Origin: Mycolicibacterium fallax
GTDB taxonomy: Bacteria; Actinomycetota; Actinomycetes; Mycobacteriales; Mycobacteriaceae
Direction of reading: 5' to 3'
Assembly: GCF_010726955.1 (NCBI RefSeq)
Contig: NZ_AP022603.1
Span: 3,782,001 to 3,846,000 of the forward strand
DNA length: 64,000 nt
Part shown: piece by piece, positions 28,398 to 37,069 of the stretch
How the letters are laid out: each line of letters begins with the position of its first letter
Position numbering within the stretch: position 1 is the first letter of the stretch
Position numbers and translations under genes: made by a program
Notes under the pieces: model-generated
Database searches by the model: none
Seen by the model: only the letters and a program-made list of their open reading frames with translations
What the model was told of the DNA's origin: nothing

Positions 28398-30661
28398 CGG
28401 TTTTCCGGCCCGCCGGCCGCGACGGTCTCTGACCGGTCGCGGCCGGTTGGCGTTGGGTCCAGGATGTCGTCCTCGGTGACCCGCAGCATCCGGCCCGAGC
28501 CGATCTCGAAGAACAGCCCGACGATCTCCGGCGGCGGCGTGGCCGTCCGCACCTCCGGGTGCGCCGCGAGCCGGCGCATCTGCAGCGCGACGTTCACCGC
28601 GGCCAGCTGATCGACGATCCCGAAGCCGCGCGCCGCACCGGCGCGGGCGACCGGATGCCCGGCGAGCAGGGCGTCCCGGGACGGCAGGGCGGTGCCGATC
28701 CACCGGTCGACCGCGGCGTCCTCGCCCCCGCTGCCCCCGCGCTGCCACAGCGCGGACATCGCACCGCATCCGGAGTGCCCGCACACCACCACGGTGTCGA
28801 CGGCCAGGGTGTCGACCGCGAACGCCAGCGCCGCGTCCAGCGACGGGTCCGCGCCGCGCGGGCCGACCAGGTTGCCGACGTTGCGGACGGTGAGCAGGTC
28901 GCCGGGCCCGGTGCCGGTGATGACGTTTGGCACGATCCGGGAGTCCACGCAGGTCAGCAGCAGGGCGTGCGGGTCTTGTCCGCCGGTGAGCTTGGCCAGG
29001 TGCGGCTGCAGGGTGTCGGCGTGGCAGCGGTGATAGCGGTCGATGCCGGCCAGCAGCACATCCTTGCCGGTCCGGTGGGTCTCGTCGGGCAGGCTGCTGT
29101 GGGTCTGCAGGGGCGCCAGCCCGCGGGTCAGCGCGCTGTGGTCGTGCCGGCGCGGCGGGGCGACGCGGGCCGCGTCGAGCACCGCCGCACCGATGTCGTC
29201 GATGTACACCGCGCCGCCGGCGGCCTCGTGCTGGCGGCGCCAGTCGTCGATCACCTCGAAGGCTGCGTGGTCGAGGAAGTCCACGGTGAGATCCACCGAC
29301 ACCGCGGTGCCGGCCGGGATGCCCGCCAGCGCGCCGCTCAGCCGCGGCAGCGCGAGGAAGCTCGCGGTGCCCTCCACCACGACGTGCCAGCACCGCCCGC
29401 CGGTCCCGGCGACAGGTTCGGCGTGCACCGAGGCGCGGGCCGAACGCCAGAGCACCAGCATGATCGCGACGGCCAGCCCGGCCAGCACACCCTGCAGCAG
29501 GTCCAGCAGCAGCACGCCCGCAACCGTCACCAGGTACACCACCAGGTCACCGGTGCGGTGCGCCAGCCGCACGTGCGCCATCTTGACCAGCTGGATGCCG
29601 ATCACGATCAGCAGGCCGGCCAGCGCGGCCCGGGGGATCTGCGCGATGCCGCCGGCGAAGAACAGCGTGAACAGCAGCACCCACACGCCGTGCAGGATCG
29701 TTGCCGCCCGGGTCCGGGCGCCGGCGGTCACGTTCGTCGCGCTGCGCACGATCACCCCGGTCACCGGCAGGCCGCCGAGCAGGCCCGAGGCGGTGTTCGC
29801 CGCGCCCTGACCGATCATCTCGCGGTTGAGATCCGACCGGGGACCGGTGTGCATCTTGTCCACCGCGACGGCCGACAGCAGCGATTCCACGCTGGCGATC
29901 AGCGTGATGGTCAGCACGGCGCCGATGAACGCCAGCCACATCGTCGAATTGGGCAGCGTGGGCAGCCCGATCGCGTCGAGCAGGGATCCGCTCAGATCGA
30001 GCCGCTCGACCGAGAGCGGGGCGATCAGCGACAGCACGGTCGCCGCCAGCACCGCGACCAGCGCCCCGGGCACCCTGCGCGCCGGCGCGGGCAGGTACTT
30101 CCAGGCCAGCATGATGACGATCACCGCGGTGCCCACCAGCACGTCGGCCGGGTGGGCGGCGGCCAGCGCCGCGGGCAGGGTGACGATGTTGTCCCACACC
30201 CCGGGCGCCGAGGCGCCGCCGAGCAACACGTGGATCTGCTGGAACGCGATGGTCAGGCCGATGCCGGCGAGCATCGCGTGCACCACGATCGGGGAGATGG
30301 CCAGCGCGGCGGTGGCGACCCGACTGAGCCCGAGCAGGATCTGCAGCAGACCGGCGCCGACGGTGATCGCCGCGGTCGTCGCCCAGCCGAACGTCGCGAT
30401 CATCTCCGCCACCACCACGGTCAGCCCGGCGGCCGGGCCGCTGGCCAGCAGCGGGGAGCCGCCGAGCGCGCCGCCGACGATGCCGCCGACCACGGCGGCG
30501 ATCAGGCCCGCCATCAGCGGCGCCCCGGAGGCCACCGCGATGCCCAGCGACAGCGGCAGCGCAACCAGGAAGACGACGATCGACGCGGGCAGATCGTGGC
30601 GCGCGAGCAGGTTGAGGCGGCGGCGAAGGGACGGCGCTGGGTGCCCGGTGGTGGTGTTCAC
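28370..30661 (-). CDS. SulP anion transporter - STAS - beta-carbonic anhydrase fusion
   Basis: 763 residues from the GTG at 30661, the same architecture and length as M. tuberculosis Rv3273. The SulP transporter domain (about 20-400, a dozen hydrophobic helices; FLVALPLSLGIAVASGAPLMAGL) is followed by a STAS domain (about 425-510) and a beta-carbonic anhydrase domain (about 525-735) with zinc ligands C571 (CVDSR), H629 and C632 (GHSGCGAM). It would import bicarbonate or another anion and interconvert CO2 and bicarbonate at the membrane. The frame was chosen against long shadow frames because all three domains read through it. The C-terminal end overlaps the porin gene. Confidence 0.93.
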   Translation of the reverse strand: MNTTTGHPAPSLRRRLNLLARHDLPASIVVFLVALPLSLGIAVASGAPLMAGLIAAVVGGIVGGALGGSPLLASGPAAGLTVVVAEMIATFGWATTAAITVGAGLLQILLGLSRVATAALAISPIVVHAMLAGIGLTIAFQQIHVLLGGASAPGVWDNIVTLPAALAAAHPADVLVGTAVIVIMLAWKYLPAPARRVPGALVAVLAATVLSLIAPLSVERLDLSGSLLDAIGLPTLPNSTMWLAFIGAVLTITLIASVESLLSAVAVDKMHTGPRSDLNREMIGQGAANTASGLLGGLPVTGVIVRSATNVTAGARTRAATILHGVWVLLFTLFFAGGIAQIPRAALAGLLIVIGIQLVKMAHVRLAHRTGDLVVYLVTVAGVLLLDLLQGVLAGLAVAIMLVLWRSARASVHAEPVAGTGGRCWHVVVEGTASFLALPRLSGALAGIPAGTAVSVDLTVDFLDHAAFEVIDDWRRQHEAAGGAVYIDDIGAAVLDAARVAPPRRHDHSALTRGLAPLQTHSSLPDETHRTGKDVLLAGIDRYHRCHADTLQPHLAKLTGGQDPHALLLTCVDSRIVPNVITGTGPGDLLTVRNVGNLVGPRGADPSLDAALAFAVDTLAVDTVVVCGHSGCGAMSALWQRGGSGGEDAAVDRWIGTALPSRDALLAGHPVARAGAARGFGIVDQLAAVNVALQMRRLAAHPEVRTATPPPEIVGLFFEIGSGRMLRVTEDDILDPTPTGRDRSETVAAGGPENRQFMFQGSP

Positions 30662-30707
30662 TGCTCCACTATCGGAGGCCCATGTGGCGAGACCTGCCGG
30701 GAAATCA

Positions 30708-30745
30708 TGACATTTCTGTGACACCGCTCCGGCGGTTCTGTGACA
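30708..30745 (-). promoter_or_regulatory. Phased TGACA repeats upstream of the SulP-CA gene
   Basis: TGACA occurs on the plus strand at 30708, 30719 and 30741, that is at 11- and 22-bp spacing, the last two within a repeated TTCTGTGACA (30714-30723, 30736-30745). OmpR-family regulators bind direct repeats spaced by one helical turn, and the adjacent operon encodes one. The site lies 47 bp before the transporter start, inside the 110-bp gap after the kinase gene. Confidence 0.5.
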
Positions 30746-30771
30746 GCGGCCCGCGGGCCGCCTGCGCTGCG

Positions 30772-31908
30772 CTAGTCCGGCGCGGGGACCGCGACGGGCA
30801 GTGTGACGGTGAACACCGCGCCCCGGCCCGCCCCGGCGGAGGCGGCGTGGATCTCGCCGCCGTGCGACTCGACGATCGCCTTGGCGATGGCCAGCCCGAT
30901 GCCGGTGCCGCCGGCGTCGCGGTCCCGGGCGGTGTCCACCCGGTAGAACCGCTCGAAGATGTGCGGCAGGTGCACCGCCAGGATCCCGTCGCCGTCGTCG
31001 GAGACGGCGATCTGCACGGTCGCCGACCGGCGGGCGCGGCCCGCCCTCAGCCGCACCGAACTGCCCGGCCGGTTGTGCCGCAGCGCGTTCTGCAGCAGGT
31101 TGACCAGCACCTGCACCAGCCGCTCTGGGTCCACCAGGATCGGCAGGCCGGCCGGCACCGGCGGCACGATCAGCTGCACGCCCTTGGCGTCGAAGGCCAT
31201 CCGCACCGCCCGGTCGGCCAGCGCGACGAGGTCGCGGGTCTCCATCCGCTCCGGCGCCAGCCGCAACTGGCCCTCCTCGGCGGCGGAGATGGCGTTGATG
31301 TCCTCGGTCAGCCGGGACAGCCGCCGGGTCTGCTCGCGCAGCAGCGCCACCACCTCCTCGTCGGGCGTGATGATGCCGTCCTCGATCGCCTCGAGGTGGC
31401 CGTCCAGGACGGTGATCGGGGTGCGGGCCTCGTGCCCGAGGTCCGCCAGTAGCCGCCGCCGATTGCTCTCGACGGTGTCCAGTCGCTGTGCCATCCGGGC
31501 CAGCGCGTCGGCGACGGAGTCCAGCTCCGGGCCGATCCGCGGCCGCGACGGCGGGCTGCCGTAGTCGCCGTCGGCGATCCGGGTGGCCGTGCTGGACAGC
31601 CGGGTCGCGGCGCGGCCGATCCGCCGGGAGATCGCCGCGCTGATGGTCAGCGAGGCCGCGAACGCCAGCGCCAGCCCCATCGCGATCGCCACCAGGTTGG
31701 CGCCCTGGAACGCCCGCCGGGACTGCTCGGCGATGGACTCGGTGACCGGGTCGCCGGCCTGCATCCGCGACCAGAACAGCCGCGGTCCGACCACGAAGGT
31801 GAAGATGGAGGTGGTCAGCGCGGTGACCACCTCGATGGTCATCATCGCGGCGACCAGTCGCCAGGTCAGGCCGACCCTCCCGACCCACCGCCGGATCGCC
31901 TGTGTCAT
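30772..31908 (-). CDS. Two-component sensor histidine kinase
   Basis: 378 residues. Two transmembrane helices (about 17-40 and 69-92) flank a short extracytoplasmic loop of about 30 residues; HAMP (SRRIGRAATRLSSTATRIADGD), DHp with H159 (ADLGHEARTPITVL), N box LVNLLQNALRHN, G boxes SDDGDGI and GGTGIGLAIAKAIVESHGG. The small sensor loop suggests sensing in or near the membrane. ATG overlaps the regulator's TGA by one base (TGATG). Paralogue of BaeS/MprB-type kinases; signal unknown. Confidence 0.9.
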   Translation of the reverse strand: MTQAIRRWVGRVGLTWRLVAAMMTIEVVTALTTSIFTFVVGPRLFWSRMQAGDPVTESIAEQSRRAFQGANLVAIAMGLALAFAASLTISAAISRRIGRAATRLSSTATRIADGDYGSPPSRPRIGPELDSVADALARMAQRLDTVESNRRRLLADLGHEARTPITVLDGHLEAIEDGIITPDEEVVALLREQTRRLSRLTEDINAISAAEEGQLRLAPERMETRDLVALADRAVRMAFDAKGVQLIVPPVPAGLPILVDPERLVQVLVNLLQNALRHNRPGSSVRLRAGRARRSATVQIAVSDDGDGILAVHLPHIFERFYRVDTARDRDAGGTGIGLAIAKAIVESHGGEIHAASAGAGRGAVFTVTLPVAVPAPD

Positions 31909-32606
31909 CAGCCCGGGCCCGCGCGGTAGCCGATCCCGCGCACCGTGCAGATGTAGCGGGGATCGTTGGCGTCGTCGCCCAGCTTGCGGCGCAGCCGGCC
32001 GACGTGCACGTCGACCAGTCGCTCGTCGCCGACCCAGTCCGATCCCCACACCAGTTCGACCAGTTGGCGCCGGCTGAGTACCAGGTTGGGGCGGGTGGCC
32101 AGGGCGGTCAGGATCTGGAACTCGGTCGGGGTCAGGTCCACCGCGGCGCCCTCGACGGTCACCGTCCAGGCGCCGGGGTCGATCTCGATCGGGCCGATTC
32201 GGACCGGGGCGGAGCCGGCGGTCTGATCCTCGGCCGGCAGGTGCCGCGGCCGGCGCAGCAGCACCTTGATCCGCGCGGTCAGCTCGCGCATGCTGAACGG
32301 CTTGGTCAGGTAGTCGTCGGCACCGACCGACAGCCCGATCAGCTTGTCGACCTCGTCGCTGCGGGCGGTCAGCATGATCACGTAGCAGTCGGAGAACCGG
32401 CGCAGCTGCCGGCACACCTCGATCCCGTCCAGCCCGGGCAGGCCCAGATCGAGCACGACCACCTCCGGGTCGAACTCGCGCACCGCGGCCAGCCCGGACG
32501 GCCCGTCCCAGGCCTCCCGGACGGTGAAGCCGTCCCGCTCGAGGTACTCGCGCACCACCTTTGTCAGTGATCGCTCGTCGTCGATCACCAGTGCTCGGCT
32601 TTCCAC
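31908..32606 (-). CDS. OmpR-family response regulator
   Basis: 232 residues. Receiver domain with phosphoacceptor D53 (VVLDLGLPGLDG), switch Thr in MLTARSDE and Lys in YLTKPFSMREL; winged-helix output domain (LTPTEFQILTALATRPNLVLSRRQLVELVWG; VHVGRLRRKLGD). First gene of the regulator-kinase pair, with the SulP-carbonic anhydrase gene next on the same strand, which suggests the pair controls it. I do not recognise a named orthologue. Confidence 0.9.
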   Translation of the reverse strand: MESRALVIDDERSLTKVVREYLERDGFTVREAWDGPSGLAAVREFDPEVVVLDLGLPGLDGIEVCRQLRRFSDCYVIMLTARSDEVDKLIGLSVGADDYLTKPFSMRELTARIKVLLRRPRHLPAEDQTAGSAPVRIGPIEIDPGAWTVTVEGAAVDLTPTEFQILTALATRPNLVLSRRQLVELVWGSDWVGDERLVDVHVGRLRRKLGDDANDPRYICTVRGIGYRAGPG

Positions 32607-32660
32607 TCCGGTTCGGATGGCGGGGTTCCTTCCCTGTGGTGCGGGGTGGTCCGGGACGAC

Positions 32661-32692
32661 GATGGCCCCCGGGCGCGCTGCCGAGGGCCATC
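32661..32692 (-). terminator. Hairpin between mscL and the response regulator
   Basis: GATGGCCC (32661-32668) and GGGCCATC (32685-32692) form an 8-bp stem with a G/C-rich loop, located after the mscL stop on the minus strand. There is no T-run; it may end mscL transcription ahead of the two-component genes. Confidence 0.45.
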
Positions 32693-32717
32693 ATCGATGG
32701 GGGAGTTCCGGTGTCGG

Positions 32718-33170
32718 CTACCCGAGGTGGCGCGGACCGCCGGGGTCGGCGTTCGGTGCGGCGCCGTGCCGGCCGGCCGGCGGGTTGCCGGCGGATCCCT
32801 GGGACTGCAGCAGATCGCGGATCTCGGTCAGCAGGGTCAGCTCGGTGGCTTCCTCTTCGACCGCCGGGTCGTCCTTCTTCAGCTTCTTGAACGGAACGAC
32901 GATCAGGAAGTAGACCACCGCGGCGACCAGCAGGAAGTTGATCAGCGAGGTCAGCACGGTGTTGAAGTCGATGAACTGCTCGCCGCCCAGCGGGATCCGC
33001 AGCACGCCGTAGTCGGCGCCGGGGCCGGCCCCGATCCGGCTGATCAGCGGTTGGATCACGCTGTCGGTGAAGGCGGTCACGACGGCGGTGAACGCCGTGC
33101 CGATCACGACCGCGACCGCGAGGTCGATCACATTGCCGCGGGAGATGAACTCCTTGAACCCCTTCAGCAT
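32718..33170 (-). CDS. mscL: Large-conductance mechanosensitive channel MscL
   Basis: 150 residues, homopentameric inner-membrane channel that releases solutes on hypo-osmotic shock. N-terminal MLKGFKEFISRGNVIDLAVAVVIGTAFTAVV is the conserved amphipathic helix plus TM1; TM2 is TSLINFLLVAAVVYFLIVVPF; a charged cytoplasmic bundle (EEATELTLLTEIRDLL) and a disordered tail follow. Length is close to M. tuberculosis MscL (151). Confidence 0.95.
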   Translation of the reverse strand: MLKGFKEFISRGNVIDLAVAVVIGTAFTAVVTAFTDSVIQPLISRIGAGPGADYGVLRIPLGGEQFIDFNTVLTSLINFLLVAAVVYFLIVVPFKKLKKDDPAVEEEATELTLLTEIRDLLQSQGSAGNPPAGRHGAAPNADPGGPRHLG

Positions 33171-33299
33171 GGGGAGCTGCCTTTCGTCAACGGATGGTGC
33201 TTTGTTGGGGTGAAGGTTAGCCGGGAGAGCGTCGGGGTGCCCGATCGGTGCAGGTATTGCCGCCGAATCGTTGCGGATGCGGGCTCGAAAAGATTGCCG

Positions 33300-33962
33300 T
33301 CAGTGCATGGTGACGGTCAGCGCGTCGGTCAGCGAGGCCGTCGCGACCAGCTGGGCGGCGGCCGCGGGCAACGCGACGAGCACGATCCGGCCGTCGGCCC
33401 CGGCCTGGGCCGGTGCCGGCGGGATGAGCACCACGACGGCGTCGGCGGCCAGCACCCGCGGGGCCGGGCCGTCGGTGTCATCGCGGGCGGCCAGCACATC
33501 GACCACATCGCCGGCCCGGATCAGATCGGCGACGGCGCCGTCGGACAGCCGGATCGGGACCATCCGGGCGTCCGGACCTGCTCCGGCGGCGGCCAGCCGG
33601 GAGCCGAGCAGCCGGACGTCGGTGAGCACCTCCCCGCGGCGGATCGCACCGCCCGGGGTGGCGCCCAGCACCGCCGCCGGGTCATCGAGTGCGCCGTCGG
33701 GCCGGGAGCCGGTGATTTGGTAGACCACCCGCACGTCGTCGGGGCCGAGCGCCGCGCCGGGCGCCAGGTCGCGGGTGGCGATCAGCGTCGGGCTGCGCTG
33801 GCCGGCCGGATCGGGGCGCAGCGCGGCCGCGGCGGCCAGCAGTACCAGCAGCGCCGCGGCGATGCGCCGGGTGCGGGTGGTGTGCAGCCAATCCGGCTGC
33901 ACCAGCCCCCGGATCCGGTCGGTGACCGTCGGGTCGAGCGGGGAGGGCGGCTGCCGGGTCAT
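33300..33962 (-). CDS. SAF-domain membrane-anchored protein (Rv0990c-like)
   Basis: 220 residues from ATG 33962. A short cytoplasmic N-terminus, one transmembrane helix (about 33-50, RRIAAALLVLLAAAAAL) and an exported SAF domain (IATRDLAPGAALGPDDVRVV; GAIRRGEVLTDVRLL) as in CpaB/RcpC pilus-assembly proteins. It lies where Rv0990c lies next to mscL in M. tuberculosis. No other pilus genes are nearby, so a role in pilus assembly cannot be claimed. Confidence 0.8.
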   Translation of the reverse strand: MTRQPPSPLDPTVTDRIRGLVQPDWLHTTRTRRIAAALLVLLAAAAALRPDPAGQRSPTLIATRDLAPGAALGPDDVRVVYQITGSRPDGALDDPAAVLGATPGGAIRRGEVLTDVRLLGSRLAAAGAGPDARMVPIRLSDGAVADLIRAGDVVDVLAARDDTDGPAPRVLAADAVVVLIPPAPAQAGADGRIVLVALPAAAAQLVATASLTDALTVTMH

Positions 33963-34141
33963 ATCGGCAGGGTACGAGTGCAGAATCGCCGGCGTGGTGC
34001 AGGTCACGGTGGGGCTGTGGATAACCTGGAAGAGGTCGCACAGCTTGCTTGGCTGCACCGTCGACGCAACGCCGCGGGCCCTACCGTGGGATCCGGGAGT
34101 ACGCATCCGGGGCGGTTGTGTTGCGAGTGGAAGGAGCCGAA

Positions 34142-34504
34142 ATGTCGGACCACGCGATGGGTGGGCGGCGCGCCGCCGCCATGGTCGGTGCGCTGGCCGT
34201 CGGTTTCGCCGCGCTGGTGCTGACGGGTCAGGGCGCCGCGCACGCGGCAACGACCTCGCCGGCGGAAACCGGGCGAACGCACGGCCATCACGACAGCGAG
34301 GGCGGCGGGACGGCCGGCCCGGAGACCACCGGAACGCCCACCGCCCGGCAATCCGGCGGGACGGACGCGCACGAACGGGTCGACATCCGAACTACTCAGG
34401 GCATTGTGCGGCACGGCACGATCGCCAAGCCGGGCAACATGGCCTTGCCGCACACCGAAGGACGGGTGGGCGCCGGCAAGATCTGCACCGACGGTGGCTG
34501 CTGA
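34142..34504 (+). CDS. Small secreted protein of unknown function
   Basis: 120 residues; AAGGA precedes the ATG at 34142, which was chosen over the in-frame 34049. Signal peptide of about 35 residues ending AAHA, then an 85-residue mature part: a disordered T/G/H-rich stretch and a C-terminal segment with VDIRTTQGIVRHGT and a final cysteine pair (ICTDGGC). Not recognised. Convergent with ruc, 10 bp apart. Confidence 0.65.
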   Translation: MSDHAMGGRRAAAMVGALAVGFAALVLTGQGAAHAATTSPAETGRTHGHHDSEGGGTAGPETTGTPTARQSGGTDAHERVDIRTTQGIVRHGTIAKPGNMALPHTEGRVGAGKICTDGGC

Positions 34505-34514
34505 CCGCGCGCGG

Positions 34515-34826
34515 TCAGCTGCTGGCGGCGGCTGCGGCGGGCGCGGGGGCCGCCGGCTTCGACGAAGCGCTGTCCGAGGAACTCGAGGATCCGGAGTCGC
34601 CGGACTTCTCGGCCTTCGGCGCGCCGCTGGACCCGGTGTTGCTCGACGAGGTGCGGCTGTCGTTGCGGTAGAAACCGCTGCCCTTGAACACCACGCCGAC
34701 CGAGCCGAACAGTTTGCGCAGCCTGCCGTTGCACTTGCTGCAGGTGGTCAGTGCATCGTCGCTGAATGCCTGCACGGCGTCGAAGCGATCGTCGCAGTCG
34801 GTGCAGGCATAGCTGTAGGTGGGCAC
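34515..34826 (-). CDS. ruc: Redox-regulated chaperone Ruc (FmdB-type zinc ribbon, Rv0991c)
   Basis: 103 residues. The N-terminal zinc ribbon of the FmdB/CxxC family has two cysteine pairs (C8-x-x-C11, C29-x-x-C32); the C-terminal half is a low-complexity S/A/P-rich tail. The M. tuberculosis counterpart Rv0991c was shown to be an oxidation-activated holdase named Ruc. Position next to mscL/SAF genes and the 5-FCL gene is as in M. tuberculosis. Confidence 0.88.
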   Translation of the reverse strand: MPTYSYACTDCDDRFDAVQAFSDDALTTCSKCNGRLRKLFGSVGVVFKGSGFYRNDSRTSSSNTGSSGAPKAEKSGDSGSSSSSDSASSKPAAPAPAAAAASS

Positions 34827-35024
34827 GGGGAACCTCCGGGATCTGAAACTGTTGGCACTCTAGCGCCTCAAGTGCTAGAACCGCCAGGCGGGATTTCTGA
34901 TTCCCGGCCGCCGGCACCGGTGCTCCGCGAGCCCTGCGGAAGGCGGCGGTCGCTGATAAACTGGGCCCATCGGACGTCCCGCCCGATCGGGACTGGGTGT
35001 CCGACGCCGAACAAGGAGGCAGTC

Positions 35025-35375
35025 ATGACCGCACGCATCCGCAGCCGCAGGGCCCGCACCGTGGGCATCGCCGGCATCGGCGTGCTCGGCATCGCCGCCG
35101 CCGCACTGGCCTCCGCGGCCGTCGCCGTCGCCGACGTCAACGAGATGGCGCCCGGCCCCGAGGTACACAGCCGGCAGGCCAGCGTGTCGTCCTACCAGGG
35201 TGTTCGGGTCAACTCGCCGAACGTGGCGCGCGGTCAGTCCGAGACCCGGCTGGCCGGTGCCGGCGTGATCGAGGCACAGGGCGAGGTCCGCGACTCCGCC
35301 AAGGCCGTCCCGGGTTCCACCGCGGGCGCGTTCCAGGGGCCGTGGCCGATCGGCGCCCCGATGGGCGACTTCTGA
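35025..35375 (+). CDS. Small exported protein of unknown function
   Basis: 116 residues starting at ATG 35025, which has AAGGAGG just upstream; the longer in-frame reading from 34404 runs through ruc and is not real. A basic N-terminus (RIRSRRARTVG) and hydrophobic core give a signal peptide of about 36 residues; the 80-residue mature part is polar and probably disordered (QASVSSYQGVRVNSPNVARG). Not recognised. The 198 bp before it contain its promoter and that of ruc. Confidence 0.7.
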   Translation: MTARIRSRRARTVGIAGIGVLGIAAAALASAAVAVADVNEMAPGPEVHSRQASVSSYQGVRVNSPNVARGQSETRLAGAGVIEAQGEVRDSAKAVPGSTAGAFQGPWPIGAPMGDF

Positions 35376-35403
35376 TCCGGTCCCCACACCACTGAGCTCA
35401 GCA

Positions 35404-35432
35404 TCACCCCCGGTCCCGGTGACCGGGGGTGA
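35404..35432. terminator. Strong bidirectional terminator hairpin
   Basis: TCACCCCCGGTC (35404-35415) and GACCGGGGGTGA (35421-35432) form a perfect 12-bp stem with a 5-base loop, between two convergent genes. Weak T-content follows on the plus strand. Confidence 0.75.
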
Positions 35433-35438
35433 GGTATT

Positions 35439-36035
35439 TCACGGTGCTGAGACCGCCCGCACCCCCAACCCCGGGGTGGCCAGGTGGGTCATCGCGACGT
35501 CGTGCGGGCCGGTGGGCACCTCGTCGAGCACTTCCTCGTCGCGGACCACGGCGATCAGCGGTGTGCCCGGGGCGCGCAGCGGCAGCGACCGGTCGTAGAA
35601 CCCGGCGCCGCGGCCCAGCCGCCCGCCGCGCCGGTCCACCGCCAGCGCGGGCACCACGATCAGCTGCGCGGCACCGATCTCCTCGGCCGGCAGCACCGGG
35701 CCGTCCGGCTCCCGCAGGCCGTAGCGCGCCGCCACCAGCCCGGCCGGGCGGTACCGGCCCCAGCGCAGCGGGCCGGGCCCGCCGTCGTCGTCGAGGACGG
35801 TGACCGGCAGCAGCACCCGGACCCCGGCCGCATCGAGGGCATCCAGCAGTGAAATCGACCCGGGCTCCGATCCCACCGGGACGTAGCCGCAGACGGTGTC
35901 GGGGGCCCGCTCGGCGATCGCCGCGGTCAGCGCCGCGGTCAGTGCGGCGGCTTCGGCGCTGCGCTGCGGTGCGCCGACCGCGCGCCGGGCCGCCAGCAGT
36001 CGTCGGCGCAGGGCTGACTTTGCCTCGGTGTGCAT
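35439..36035 (-). CDS. 5-formyltetrahydrofolate cyclo-ligase
   Basis: 198 residues from ATG 36035 (MHTEAKSALRRRLL); the ATG at 36080 would add 15 residues. Converts 5-formyl-THF to 5,10-methenyl-THF with ATP. The family signature is GRLGRGAGFYDRSL near residue 147, and the N-terminal K/R residues bind ATP. Counterpart of Rv0992c, divergent from galU. Confidence 0.92.
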   Translation of the reverse strand: MHTEAKSALRRRLLAARRAVGAPQRSAEAAALTAALTAAIAERAPDTVCGYVPVGSEPGSISLLDALDAAGVRVLLPVTVLDDDGGPGPLRWGRYRPAGLVAARYGLREPDGPVLPAEEIGAAQLIVVPALAVDRRGGRLGRGAGFYDRSLPLRAPGTPLIAVVRDEEVLDEVPTGPHDVAMTHLATPGLGVRAVSAP

Positions 36036-36096
36036 GGCTTCACCCTGGCAGATGGCCGACGGTGACCGACGTGCGTCCACGCTCTAGGCTGGTCGC

Positions 36097-37008
36097 GTGA
36101 GTACGCCGCAGGTTCCGATTCCGCGCACGGCCATCGTGCCGGCCGCCGGCCTGGGTACCCGTTTTCTGCCGGTCACCAAGACCGTGCCCAAGGAGTTGCT
36201 GCCGGTCGTCGACACCCCGGGCATCGAGCTGGTGGCCGCCGAGGCCGCCGAGGCCGGTGCCGAGCGGCTGGTGATCGTCACCTCCGAGGGCAAGGACGGC
36301 GTGGTCGCGCACTTCGTCGAGGACCTGGTGCTGGAGGGCACCCTGGAGGCCCGCGGCAAGCACGTGATCCTGGAGAAGGTGCGACGCGCCCCGGCCCTGA
36401 TCAAGGTCGAATCGGTGGTGCAGGCCGAGCCGCTGGGCCTGGGACACGCGGTGCTGTGCGTCGAGCCGAAGCTGGCCCCCGACGAGGATGCCGTCGCGGT
36501 GCTGCTGCCCGACGATCTGGTGCTGCCCACCGGGGTGCTGGAGACCATGTCGAAGGTGCGGGCTCGGCGCGGTGGCTCGGTGCTGTGCGCGATCGAGGTG
36601 GCGCCCGACGAGATCAGCGCCTACGGCGTCTTCGACGTCGAGCCGGTCCCGGACGCCGCCAACCCGAACGTGCTCAAGGTCAAGGCGATGGTGGAGAAGC
36701 CGCCCGCCGACCAGGCGCCGTCGTTGTACGCCGCGGCCGGGCGCTACGTGCTGGACCGGGCGATCTTCGACGCGCTGCACCGGGTCGAGGCCGGCGCCGG
36801 CGGCGAGATTCAGCTGACCGACGCGATCGCGCTGCTGATCGCCGAGGGGCATCCGGTGCACGTGGTGGTGCACCGCGGTGCCCGACACGACCTGGGAAAT
36901 CCGGGCGGCTACCTCAAGGCTGCGGTTGACTTTGCGCTGGAGCGTGACGACTACGGCCCGGAATTGCGCCGCTGGCTCATCGAGCGGCTGGGCCTGAGCG
37001 ACCGATAA
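36097..37008 (+). CDS. galU: UTP-glucose-1-phosphate uridylyltransferase GalU
   Basis: 303 residues, makes UDP-glucose for cell-wall and trehalose synthesis. Nucleotidyltransferase signature AAGLGTRFLPVTKTVPKELLPVVD at the N-terminus, then GLGHAVLC and VEKPP, the sugar-nucleotide binding segments. GTG start at 36097; divergent from the folate gene with a 61-bp gap. Confidence 0.95.
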   Translation: MSTPQVPIPRTAIVPAAGLGTRFLPVTKTVPKELLPVVDTPGIELVAAEAAEAGAERLVIVTSEGKDGVVAHFVEDLVLEGTLEARGKHVILEKVRRAPALIKVESVVQAEPLGLGHAVLCVEPKLAPDEDAVAVLLPDDLVLPTGVLETMSKVRARRGGSVLCAIEVAPDEISAYGVFDVEPVPDAANPNVLKVKAMVEKPPADQAPSLYAAAGRYVLDRAIFDALHRVEAGAGGEIQLTDAIALLIAEGHPVHVVVHRGARHDLGNPGGYLKAAVDFALERDDYGPELRRWLIERLGLSDR

Positions 37009-37018
37009 GCGAGACACC

Positions 37019-37049
37019 GTGACCCGGTGCGGCGTGCCGCCGGGGTCAC
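37019..37049 (+). terminator. Hairpin between galU and moeA1
   Basis: GTGACCC and GGGTCAC enclose an inner GCGGC/GCCGC stem, forming a long GC hairpin 10 bp after the galU stop and 20 bp before the next start. It may partially terminate galU transcription or act as an RNA stabiliser. Confidence 0.55.
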
Positions 37050-37069
37050 GCTGAGAAAGGCTCGATTCA

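Noticed and set aside
30662..31888. Continuous minus-strand frame joining the SulP-CA gene to sequence inside the kinase gene (28370-31888)
   Set aside because: The upstream part has no domain and overlaps the kinase in another frame; the GTG at 30661 gives the expected 763-residue protein.
34404..35024. Long plus-strand frame preceding the small exported protein
   Set aside because: It runs through ruc on the other strand and lacks any domain; AAGGAGG places the start at 35025.
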